This document shows, one piece after another, positions 42,289 through 49,825 of a stretch of 64,000 nt of DNA. A program made the position numbers and the translations under genes. The notes under the pieces are model-generated. The model saw nothing but the letters and a program-made list of their open reading frames with translations. It was not told the origin of the DNA and ran no database searches. This stretch comes from Spirosoma sp. Its GTDB lineage: Bacteria; Bacteroidota; Bacteroidia; Cytophagales; Spirosomataceae. Positions within the stretch are counted from its first letter, which is position 1, and every line of letters starts with the position of its first letter. The stretch lies in contig NZ_JAPLET010000026.1 of the NCBI RefSeq assembly GCF_026391055.1, positions 806,001 through 870,000 of the forward strand, written 5' to 3'.

Positions 42289-42302
42289 TGCAATCGATTG
42301 AA
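42289..42302. promoter_or_regulatory. Degenerate LacI-type operator upstream of lacI
   Basis: TGCAATCGATTGAA keeps one full half-site TGCAATCG and a partial second. It is 68 bp before the LacI ATG, consistent with autoregulation. Confidence 0.5.
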
Positions 42303-42543
42303 GCCTACTTAAAGCGCCTTAATAAAAGCAAACCAGGCAGCTTAAATACAGCCAATTATACTATAATTCTTCGATTTTTTCGTAAACGCAGGCCTAGAAC
42401 ACGCACGGTAACTCCGTCAACCGGTAAGCTATAACTCCTGATGCTACGTTAATTACGCTGTGAAGCAGTTGGTAAGAGCCCAGAAAGGCTCCCTGAGACT
42501 GTCAATCGGAATGTAAATCTATATTTTTTTCTTAAAAAGGTTG

Positions 42544-42557
42544 TGCAATCGGTTGCA
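42544..42557. promoter_or_regulatory. LacI-type operator in GH10 promoter
   Basis: TGCAATCGGTTGCA, exactly the reverse complement of the susC site at 31900-31913. The TTG at 42553-42555 lies 19 nt before GAACTTTA (42575-42582), a weak -7 match (6 of 8). Confidence 0.72.
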
Positions 42558-42667
42558 ATTATAAAAATTAACAGGAACTTTATACTGAAAATAAGACAAC
42601 AAGCGGGTAGTTTAGCGGACTACCCTTTATACTATCATCTCCCTTTATCATAGGTTTACTAGTACAC

Positions 42668-42698
42668 CCTCCCGCTGCTTGGCGGGAGGCTTGTTTTT
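42668..42698 (+). terminator. Terminator-like hairpin in the GH10 leader
   Basis: Stem cctcccgc (42668-42675 with gcgggagg 42682-42689) followed by cttgttttt. It lies between the predicted promoter and the ATG at 42755, so it may act as an attenuator. Confidence 0.5.
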
Positions 42699-42754
42699 AA
42701 CCGGATACAGGGGAAATTTAAGTGCGCCCAAGTACACATTCTTCAAATGACCGT

Positions 42755-43855
42755 ATGAAAAAACTACTTTATCTGAAAAACCAGATTAGATATACACTGC
42801 TACTGGGTAGTATAGGGCTGCTCGGCATGGGCCTTAATCCGGAACCAACTGCCGAGCCAACCCTAAAAGATGCGTACAAAAAGTACTTCCCCATCGGTGT
42901 AGCCGTAGCACCGCGCAACCTGACAGGGCCGGAAGCGGAGCTAATTATCCAGCAATTCAACAGTGTTACGCCCGAAAATGCCATGAAAATGGGGCCTATT
43001 CACCCCGAAGAAAATCGGTATTTCTGGAAAGATGCCGATGCCATTGTCGACTTTGCCCAGAAAAATGGCATCAAAGTACGTGGGCACAATCTATGCTGGC
43101 ACAGCCAGGCGCCCCGCTGGTTTTTCACAGACTCGCTGGGTAAGCAGGTAAGCAAAGAGCTACTTCTGAATCGGATGAAACGACACATCACCGATGTCGT
43201 TACCCGGTACAAAGGGAAAATATACGCCTGGGATGTAGTTAACGAAGCCGTACCCGACACCGGTACGGGTGTGTATCGAAAATCGAAATTCTACGAGATC
43301 TTAGGGGACGAGTACATCGAGAAGGCCTTCGAATACGCGCACCAGGCCGACCCGGATGCCCGTTTGTACTACAACGACTACAATACCGAGAATGCAACAA
43401 AGCGAACTAAAATCTATCAGTTAGTCAAGAAGCTGACCAGTAAAGGGGTTCCCATTCACGGCGTTGGTTTACAGGGGCACTGGTCCATCTATGAACCGAC
43501 CATTCAGGAGTTGGAAACGTCTATCAAGCAGTTTGCCAGTCTTGGATTAGCCGTTCAGGTCACAGAACTTGATGTATCCGTTTATCCAAAAGAGCACGAA
43601 CGCCGGGAGAAAAGACCGACAGACACCAGCGAGTTTACGCCCGAAATGAACGAAAAGCAGGCCGCTCATTACAAGATGCTGTTCGATGTATTTCGAAAAC
43701 ACAGAAAGACGATCACGAACGTTACTTTCTGGAATGTATCCGACAAAACATCATGGCTCGATAACTTTCCGGTTCCGGGACGCAAAGATTACCCCTTGCT
43801 ATTCGACCAGAATTACCAGCCTAAGAAAGCCTTTTGGAGCGTCGTTAAATTCTAA
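42755..43855 (+). CDS. GH10 endo-beta-1,4-xylanase
   Basis: The 366-residue enzyme cuts xylan backbones by a retaining mechanism. The catalytic acid/base is Glu164 in WDVVNEAVPD and the nucleophile is Glu271 in QVTELDVSVYP. Other GH10 marks are VTPENAMKMG and RGHNLCWHSQAPRWF. A hydrophobic N-terminus (about 11-27) acts as a signal peptide or membrane anchor. ATG 42755 is chosen over the GTG at 42722. It is divergent from lacI and its promoter holds the shared operator. Confidence 0.95.
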   Translation: MKKLLYLKNQIRYTLLLGSIGLLGMGLNPEPTAEPTLKDAYKKYFPIGVAVAPRNLTGPEAELIIQQFNSVTPENAMKMGPIHPEENRYFWKDADAIVDFAQKNGIKVRGHNLCWHSQAPRWFFTDSLGKQVSKELLLNRMKRHITDVVTRYKGKIYAWDVVNEAVPDTGTGVYRKSKFYEILGDEYIEKAFEYAHQADPDARLYYNDYNTENATKRTKIYQLVKKLTSKGVPIHGVGLQGHWSIYEPTIQELETSIKQFASLGLAVQVTELDVSVYPKEHERREKRPTDTSEFTPEMNEKQAAHYKMLFDVFRKHRKTITNVTFWNVSDKTSWLDNFPVPGRKDYPLLFDQNYQPKKAFWSVVKF

Positions 43856-44060
43856 GCTACCCTTCTACGAAACGTCCGGGGATGTTGGAAAATAGCAGGT
43901 CGCTGTCCTATAACTCTGGACGTTTAAGCAGAAAGTCGATCGGGCAAACTGGTCAGATTGCCGGCATGGGGCGAAAATCAGTTACCCAATTAACGAACAA
44001 AGAGTCTGAATTACGTAGCTTGCAGGCGATTCTATCATCGTATTTTGCAGGCAGTTGTCA

Positions 44061-44762
44061 ATGGTTGAACAGTACAAACAACAGCAGCCGTATCTGCTGG
44101 CTTTGGATTCCATCATTTTTGGTTTTGATGGAGAGAGTTTAAAAGTATTGCTGGTTAAACGGGGTCTTGAGGCACAGACCTGGTCATTGATGGGCGGATG
44201 GCTTCAGCCTAACGAAAGTCTGGAGCAGGCAGCGGCCCGGATTCTGTTTGACCTGACCGGCCTCACCAACGTGTATCTGGAACAGTTGTACGCCTTTGGC
44301 GAACCTCACCGCGACCCTATTGTCCGAACCATTTCAGTCGCTTACTTTTCGCTGGTTAAAGTAGCGGATTATGAGTCTAAGATTTCCGAGCGCTTTCAGG
44401 CTCGCTGGTTCTCCATTTATGATCTGCCGCCTTTGCTCTTCGACCATGGCGACATGGTAGACCTGGCCATCAAACGGTTACGGTATAAAGCGGCCCAACA
44501 CCCCATTGGGTTCGAGTTATTGCCCGAGAAGTTTACCCTCCCCCAACTCAAGAAGTTGTACGATGCGATCTACAACACAGACTTCGACAAGCGGAACTTC
44601 AGCAGAAAGATCCTGTCCACGAATCTGCTCATCAAATTAAACGAGAAACAGAAAGGCTTTTCGAAAAAAGGGGCCTTCTATTATCAGGTCGATTTAGTTA
44701 AATACCAACAGCTTACCTTCTCCTTCCTGAACTTTATCCCAAATTCGGAGACCATCGTATAA
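44061..44762 (+). CDS. Nudix-like/winged-helix transcriptional regulator (XylR/AraR type), copy 2
   Basis: The 233-residue protein has a Nudix-fold domain (about 10-140) and a winged helix at about 155-225 (LLPEKFTLPQLKKLYDAIYNTDFDKRNFSRKIL). The Nudix box GGWLQPNESLEQAAARILFDLTGL has lost the R-E-x-x-E-E catalytic core, as in regulators that only sense a sugar. Bacteroides AraR is a known member of this design. It sits just before xylA, whose promoter has two palindromic sites, so it is the probable xylose regulator. The in-frame TTG at 44055 is rejected for ATG 44061. Confidence 0.87.
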   Translation: MVEQYKQQQPYLLALDSIIFGFDGESLKVLLVKRGLEAQTWSLMGGWLQPNESLEQAAARILFDLTGLTNVYLEQLYAFGEPHRDPIVRTISVAYFSLVKVADYESKISERFQARWFSIYDLPPLLFDHGDMVDLAIKRLRYKAAQHPIGFELLPEKFTLPQLKKLYDAIYNTDFDKRNFSRKILSTNLLIKLNEKQKGFSKKGAFYYQVDLVKYQQLTFSFLNFIPNSETIV

Positions 44763-44882
44763 TTGGTTGATGGGTATTGGTTATTGCGTTAGCAGGTCAC
44801 TTATGAGCATCCAGCGTGTTGCTCGCAGGGAAGCATTCGTTAACTATTGACTTAACAACCAGCAACCATTAACCCATCAATT
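44763..44882. repeat. Intergenic palindrome with GGTTATT-type heptads
   Basis: Left arm from 44764: GGTTGAT, GGGTATT, GGTTATT. Right arm (minus, from 44879) reads GATGGGTTAATGGTTGCTGG. The arms pair imperfectly around a 60-bp core. It fills the gap between the Nudix regulator and the xylA operators. Confidence 0.65.
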
Positions 44883-44903
44883 TCTATTGAAAAAAATAGT
44901 AGG

Positions 44904-44916
44904 TGTCAACTTGACA
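44904..44916. promoter_or_regulatory. Candidate operator 1 before xylA
   Basis: TGTCAA-C-TTGACA is a perfect 13-bp palindrome with a single central base. Its TTG may serve as the -33 element, 19 nt before CAACTTTA inside site 2. Confidence 0.65.
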
Positions 44917-44929
44917 TTTAAAAAATAAC

Positions 44930-44942
44930 TGTCAACTTTACA
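44930..44942. promoter_or_regulatory. Candidate operator 2 before xylA
   Basis: TGTCAA-C-TTTACA, one mismatch from a perfect palindrome. It lies 26 bp from site 1 and would cover the -7 region. A short inverted repeat cttct/agaag follows at 44943-44957. Confidence 0.6.
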
Positions 44943-44978
44943 CTTCTAAAAAAGAAGTGATAATTTATCTCTCAACTC

Positions 44979-46310
44979 ATGTCGACGATCACGCTGGGTA
45001 ACCAGGAATTCTTCCCCGGTATTGGTGCCATCGCTTATGAAGGCCCTACCTCAAAAAATCCTCTTTCATTCAAATGGTACAATCCGGATTTGGTTATTGG
45101 CGGAAAAACCCTGCGCGAGCAGTTACGCTTTGCCATTAGCTACTGGCATACATTTACCGGAACCGGTGGTGACCCCTTTGGCCCTGGCACGCGTGTTTTT
45201 GCCTGGGATCAGGATAACGATGCTGTTGTTCGGGCTAAATTGAAGATGGATGCCGCCTTTGAATTCATCACCAAAATAGGAGCACCTTATTATTGCTTTC
45301 ACGATGTTGATCTGGTGGATGAAGCGCCTACGGCAGCCGAATACGAGAAACGGCTGCAGGCCATTGTCGAGTATGGGCAGCAGAAGCAGAAAGATAGTGG
45401 CGTAAAGCTGCTGTGGGGAACGGCCAACGTATTCTCCAACCCCCGCTATATGAACGGAGCATCGACCAATCCCGACTTTGCGGTGCTGGCCTACGCGGGC
45501 ACTCAAGTGAAAAATTCAATCGACGCAACGATTGCACTGGGTGGCGAAAACTACGTATTCTGGGGCGGTCGCGAAGGGTATATGTCGCTTCTCAATACCA
45601 ACATGAAGCGCGAAGTGGAGCACCTGGCGAAGTTCCTGACCATGGCCCGCGATTATGCCCGTAAGCAAGGCTTCAAAGGTACGTTCTTCATTGAGCCAAA
45701 GCCTATGGAGCCCACCAAGCACCAGTACGATTACGATGCTGCCACCGTTATTGGTTTCCTGCGCCAGTATGGTCTGGACAAAGATTTTCAATTAAACATT
45801 GAAGTAAACCACGCGACACTGGCGGGCCATACGTTCGATCATGAATTACAGGTGGCCGCTGACGCGGGTATGCTGGGCAGTATCGACGCCAACCGGGGCG
45901 ACTATCAGAATGGCTGGGATACCGACCAGTTTCCGATCAATCTATATGAACTGGTCGAAGCGGCCCTGGTAATTCACCAGGCAGGCGGCATTAAGCCCGG
46001 CGGCATTAACTTCGACGCCAAAGTACGGCGTAACTCAACAGATCTCGAAGACCTGTTCGTAGCACACATTAGCGGCATGGATGCCTTTGCCCGCTCGTTT
46101 ATCGTAGCCGATAACATCCTGAAAGACTCTGATTACCTAAAATTCCGCAGCGAGCGCTATGCCTCGTTCGACGGCGGACAGGGTAAAGCGTTTGAAGAAG
46201 GTAAATTAACGCTCGAAGACCTCCGCAATTATACTATGCAGAATGGCGAACCACAGCTCCGCAGCGGTAAGCAGGAATGGCTCGAAAGCATTATCAATCA
46301 GTATATCTAA
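44979..46310 (+). CDS. xylA: Xylose isomerase
   Basis: XylA turns D-xylose into D-xylulose in the cytoplasm, the entry to the pentose phosphate pathway. The 443-residue product is the longer class II type. Visible active-site pieces are the catalytic His108 with Asp111 in CFHDVDLVDE, the metal-binding region FFIEPKPMEPTKHQYD, and DANRGDYQNGWDTDQFP. It follows the Nudix regulator, separated by a repeat and two operators, and precedes transaldolase. Its promoter seems placed inside the operator pair. Confidence 0.97.
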   Translation: MSTITLGNQEFFPGIGAIAYEGPTSKNPLSFKWYNPDLVIGGKTLREQLRFAISYWHTFTGTGGDPFGPGTRVFAWDQDNDAVVRAKLKMDAAFEFITKIGAPYYCFHDVDLVDEAPTAAEYEKRLQAIVEYGQQKQKDSGVKLLWGTANVFSNPRYMNGASTNPDFAVLAYAGTQVKNSIDATIALGGENYVFWGGREGYMSLLNTNMKREVEHLAKFLTMARDYARKQGFKGTFFIEPKPMEPTKHQYDYDAATVIGFLRQYGLDKDFQLNIEVNHATLAGHTFDHELQVAADAGMLGSIDANRGDYQNGWDTDQFPINLYELVEAALVIHQAGGIKPGGINFDAKVRRNSTDLEDLFVAHISGMDAFARSFIVADNILKDSDYLKFRSERYASFDGGQGKAFEEGKLTLEDLRNYTMQNGEPQLRSGKQEWLESIINQYI

Positions 46311-46328
46311 GTATAATTCCACTCGATT

Positions 46329-46372
46329 CTGACTGCTATGTGTACCCCTTCCAACGGGCAGATAGCAGTCAG
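46329..46372. other. Inverted repeat between xylA and transaldolase
   Basis: An 11-bp perfect stem ctgactgctat (46329-46339) with atagcagtcag (46362-46372) and a 22-base loop. There is no T run, so transcription probably continues into the transaldolase gene. Confidence 0.5.
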
Positions 46373-46413
46373 ATCAGTATACTCTTCCACCCTGACTCCT
46401 AGCGGTATAAACC

Positions 46414-47073
46414 ATGAAATTTTTCATCGATACGGCTAATCTGGCCGAAATTCAGGAAGCTGTCGAATTAGGCGTGCTCGACGGTGTGACGACAAACCCC
46501 TCTTTAATGGCCAAAGAGGGCATTAAAGGGCAGGACCGTGTCCTGAAACACTATGTGGACATCTGTAAACTGGTGGACGGCCCCATTTCGGCCGAAGTAA
46601 TTGCGACGGACTTTGAGGGAATGGTAAGGGAGGGCGAAGTATTAGCCGATTTACATCCCAATATTATCGTAAAAATTCCTATGATTGAAGACGGCATCAA
46701 AGCCATCAAATACTTCAGTCAGAAAGAGATACAAACCAATTGTACGCTGGTTTTCTCGGCAGGGCAGGCCTTATTGGCAGCCAAGGCAGGCGCTACCTAT
46801 GTCTCGCCGTTCGTAGGTCGCCTGGACGATATATCGACGGATGGTCTGGCGCTGATTGAACAGATTCGGACTATTTACAGAAATTACTACAATTTCGACA
46901 CGCAGATTCTGGCAGCCTCCGTTCGGCATCCGATGCATATTGTTAAATGCGCCGAGATTGGAGCTGATGTCATTACCGGGCCGCTTAGCGCCATTAAAGC
47001 ACTCCTGAAACATCCGCTGACTGATAGCGGCCTTGCAAAATTTCTGAGCGACTACCAGAAAGCTACGGTCTAG
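46414..47073 (+). CDS. Transaldolase (FSA/TalC-type, short)
   Basis: The 219-residue enzyme belongs to the short transaldolase/fructose-6-phosphate aldolase group. The Schiff-base lysine is Lys87 in NIIVKIPM, with MKFFIDTANLAEI at the N-terminus and DGVTTNPSLMAKEG as a second mark. It links xylulose 5-phosphate metabolism to glycolysis. It follows xylA in the same direction after about 100 bp. It could act as a transaldolase or as an aldolase; the length alone does not decide this. Confidence 0.9.
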   Translation: MKFFIDTANLAEIQEAVELGVLDGVTTNPSLMAKEGIKGQDRVLKHYVDICKLVDGPISAEVIATDFEGMVREGEVLADLHPNIIVKIPMIEDGIKAIKYFSQKEIQTNCTLVFSAGQALLAAKAGATYVSPFVGRLDDISTDGLALIEQIRTIYRNYYNFDTQILAASVRHPMHIVKCAEIGADVITGPLSAIKALLKHPLTDSGLAKFLSDYQKATV

Positions 47074-47188
47074 CCCATCACGTTACCGATTCATCCTTGG
47101 CGACTACGCGCAACGGGACTTGCACGACTGCTTTTTAAACTCATCAGTGATTTTCTCGGTTTGGTACTACGTAGCACTTTTCCATTGA

Positions 47189-48757
47189 ATGCACTCTGAT
47201 AGTACTAAAGAAACAAAAACGCAGGCCAGCACACAACCTAGCCATCTGCCTGTCAACCAGATACGTACGGGCGTTTCGGGTGTCCATTACGAAATTTTTG
47301 TCCGCTCCTTTGCCGACTCCAACGGCGACGGTATTGGGGATCTGAACGGTATAACCGGCAAACTTGATTATCTGAAAGACCTGGGTGTTTCGGCCATCTG
47401 GCTGATGCCCATCAGTCCATCGCCAACTTACCATAAATACGACGTTACCGACTATTACGGCATCGACCCCGAATATGGTACGCTTGACGATTTCAAACGA
47501 CTTATCGCCAAAGCCCATCAGCGTGGTATTGCGGTCATTATTGACCTCGTTCTGCACCACACCAGTATCCGGCATCCGTGGTTTCAGGAAGCCGCCAAAG
47601 GCCCCAGCAACCCATACTGGAATTACTACAAATGGCTGCGTCCCGACGAGATTAAACGACGTAAACTAGCCACCCGCGACATTACGGCCGATTCGGGCGA
47701 GAAAAATCCATGGCATTCGGTAGCGGGAGCAACTTATCCGGAGAAATACTACGGGATGTTCTGGAGTGGCATGCCCGACCTTAATTTCGACTATCGGCCC
47801 CTTCGGGAAGAAGTGTTTGCCATTGCCCGGTACTGGCTCAATGAGATCGGAGTCGATGGTTTCCGGCTCGATGCTGCCCGGCATTTATACCGCGAAGCAG
47901 AAGAACCCAAAAATCATGAGTTCTGGCAGGAGTTCGGGCGGGTTGTGGAAGCCGCCAAACCCGGCGCGTATACCGTCGGCGAGGTCTGGACCCGACCGGA
48001 ACATATTGCCCCGTATTTTCGGGGATTAAAAGCCAACTTCAACTTCGACCTGCAATTGATGATTGCTGAAATCGTTGGGCAGGAGAACGATACCGAGGAT
48101 CTCGTCGAATACATGACGTATGTTCACAGTACATTCGCGACGGTCAACCCCGAGTTTATTGATGCGTTGCTGTTGTCGAACCACGACCAGAACCGCATTG
48201 GTAGTTTACTCAAAGGGAACCTTACTCACCTGAAAGTAGCGGCTAACCTGTTACTCACGCTTCCGGGTCTCCCCTATCTTTATTACGGTGAAGAAATTGG
48301 TATGCTGGGCATGAAACCCGACGAAACAATCCGTGAACCTTTTTTGTGGGACGTCCGGGCCAATGATGCCCAGCGCACCCGCTGGCGTCGGGGAAAATAC
48401 AGCACCAGCCAAACTGTGCGGCCACTGGCCCAACAACAACTCGACCCGGACTCCCTGTTCAATCATTACAAACGATTGATTCACTTTCGAAATAGTCACC
48501 CTGTTCTGAATGACAACCTAAGCCGGCTAGTAGCAACGGGCATTCGCCAGAAAGGAATCATTGCTTTTAGCCGCCAGAAATCGAGTGGCGGCCCCTGTGT
48601 TCTGGTTGTTCATAACCTGACGAGTAAGCCTATTGAGGTCGTTTTCTCACCAAATGAAGACTGGTGCCGTTGTGTGATCTTTGACACAATTCCCGGCAGT
48701 TCGTTTACCGGCGACCGCGTAACCGTTCCCGGTTATGGGTGTGTGATCGTAGCGTAA
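47189..48757 (+). CDS. GH13 alpha-glucosidase/trehalose-synthase-like enzyme
   Basis: The 522-residue protein has no signal peptide and probably acts in the cytoplasm. GH13 regions are complete: VIIDLVLHHTS, the nucleophile Asp in DGFRLDAARHLY (about residue 227), the acid Glu in VGEVWTRPEH (about 264), and LSNHDQNRIGS (about 331). The N-terminal YEIFVRSFADSNGDGIGDLNGI is typical of oligo-1,6-glucosidases, amylosucrases and trehalose synthases. It follows transaldolase after 115 bp. The exact glucosidic substrate is not clear. Confidence 0.85.
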   Translation: MHSDSTKETKTQASTQPSHLPVNQIRTGVSGVHYEIFVRSFADSNGDGIGDLNGITGKLDYLKDLGVSAIWLMPISPSPTYHKYDVTDYYGIDPEYGTLDDFKRLIAKAHQRGIAVIIDLVLHHTSIRHPWFQEAAKGPSNPYWNYYKWLRPDEIKRRKLATRDITADSGEKNPWHSVAGATYPEKYYGMFWSGMPDLNFDYRPLREEVFAIARYWLNEIGVDGFRLDAARHLYREAEEPKNHEFWQEFGRVVEAAKPGAYTVGEVWTRPEHIAPYFRGLKANFNFDLQLMIAEIVGQENDTEDLVEYMTYVHSTFATVNPEFIDALLLSNHDQNRIGSLLKGNLTHLKVAANLLLTLPGLPYLYYGEEIGMLGMKPDETIREPFLWDVRANDAQRTRWRRGKYSTSQTVRPLAQQQLDPDSLFNHYKRLIHFRNSHPVLNDNLSRLVATGIRQKGIIAFSRQKSSGGPCVLVVHNLTSKPIEVVFSPNEDWCRCVIFDTIPGSSFTGDRVTVPGYGCVIVA

Positions 48758-48885
48758 CGGCTTGTTATGACTGATCCAGAACAGGCCTTTCTGTTTTCAA
48801 TCCGGCCGATAGCTACGTTACGGGATTGTATTTGGGCGTCTGCGTTCCCCAACTTATATTGTCCGATTGAGCATCTCTCCTTTAT

Positions 48886-49812
48886 ATGAAATCAGTTTTT
48901 TTATTGCTGTTATTACCCACTTTTCTCTTCGCTCAGACGCCCTCTGCCAAACGAATTACCCGACACATCAACAGGCTCGCGTCTGATAAAATGAAAGGAC
49001 GAGGTACCGGAAGTCCCGAAAACGCAAAAGCCGCCGGGTACATTGCTTCTTACTTTCGGAAAGCCGATCTCACTCCGCTGGGCACAAACGGGTTTTATCA
49101 GCCCTTCACCGCTAGAGTAAAGCGGGTAGTTGTTCCCGACAGCCTGCGTGAAGCCGCCAATGTGTTAGGCTACCTCGATAACGGGGCTCCCTTTACTATT
49201 GTCATCGGTGCGCATTATGACCACCTGGGCCTTGGAAAACAGGGCAGTTCTCTGGATTCTCTGCCCCAGGGCAAAATTCACAACGGGGCCGATGATAATG
49301 CCTCCGGAGTAGCTGGGTTGCTCGAAATGGCGCATTATTTTTCAAAAAATGCAGTCAAAGAGCCGTATAACTTCCTCTTTATAGCCTTTGGTGCTGAGGA
49401 GCTGGGGCTACAGGGATCTCGTTATTTTCTCAATAATCCGACAATTCTAATAGCCAAACTAAACTTCATGGTGTGTATGGACATGATTGGACGATATAAC
49501 CCCGACCGTGGTGTTGGCATCGGCGGCTTTGGTACCAGTGATACCTGGCCCACCGTCTTCAAAGGGGTTAAAAGTTCGATAAAATTCTTTACTGACCGGG
49601 CAGGTAACGGTGGCTCCGATAATGCGGCCTTTTATGCCAGACAGATTCCCGTTCTGTTCTTCCACACGGGGGGGCATCCGGACTACCATAAACCTACCGA
49701 TGACCCGGAAAAAATTGATGCCACTGCCGAAGAGGCCATCTTAAAACTTGAAATCCAACTTATTGAAAACGCCATTCAGCAGCCCAAAATGGTGTTTACG
49801 CCCGTGAAATAA
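48886..49812 (+). CDS. Secreted M28-family zinc aminopeptidase
   Basis: The 308-residue protein has a signal peptide (to about residue 16) and the M28 zinc-binding pattern: His110 and Asp112 in GAHYDHLG, Asp136 in HNGADDNASGVAGLLEMA, the Glu pair 171-172 in FGAEELGLQGS, Asp in CMDMIGRYN and a final HTGGHPDYHKPTDDPEKID. It should remove N-terminal amino acids from peptides in the periplasm or outside. The sulfatase gene follows after 13 bp, probably in one operon. Confidence 0.9.
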   Translation: MKSVFLLLLLPTFLFAQTPSAKRITRHINRLASDKMKGRGTGSPENAKAAGYIASYFRKADLTPLGTNGFYQPFTARVKRVVVPDSLREAANVLGYLDNGAPFTIVIGAHYDHLGLGKQGSSLDSLPQGKIHNGADDNASGVAGLLEMAHYFSKNAVKEPYNFLFIAFGAEELGLQGSRYFLNNPTILIAKLNFMVCMDMIGRYNPDRGVGIGGFGTSDTWPTVFKGVKSSIKFFTDRAGNGGSDNAAFYARQIPVLFFHTGGHPDYHKPTDDPEKIDATAEEAILKLEIQLIENAIQQPKMVFTPVK

Positions 49813-49825
49813 TCTACACTTCATA

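Larger units (their letters stand above)
42222..42754. other. Divergent control region lacI/GH10, about 530 bp
   Basis: It carries a degenerate LacI-type site at 42289, a plain AT-rich stretch, the full LacI operator at 42544 and the GH10 promoter. The leader of about 165 nt has two hairpins: gggtag...ctaccc at 42605-42625 and the terminator-like one at 42668-42698. No coding sequence is visible. Confidence 0.6.

Noticed and set aside
43882..44142. 86-codon frame overlapping the Nudix regulator start
   Set aside because: It ends inside the regulator in another frame, shows no family signal and the composition is irregular.
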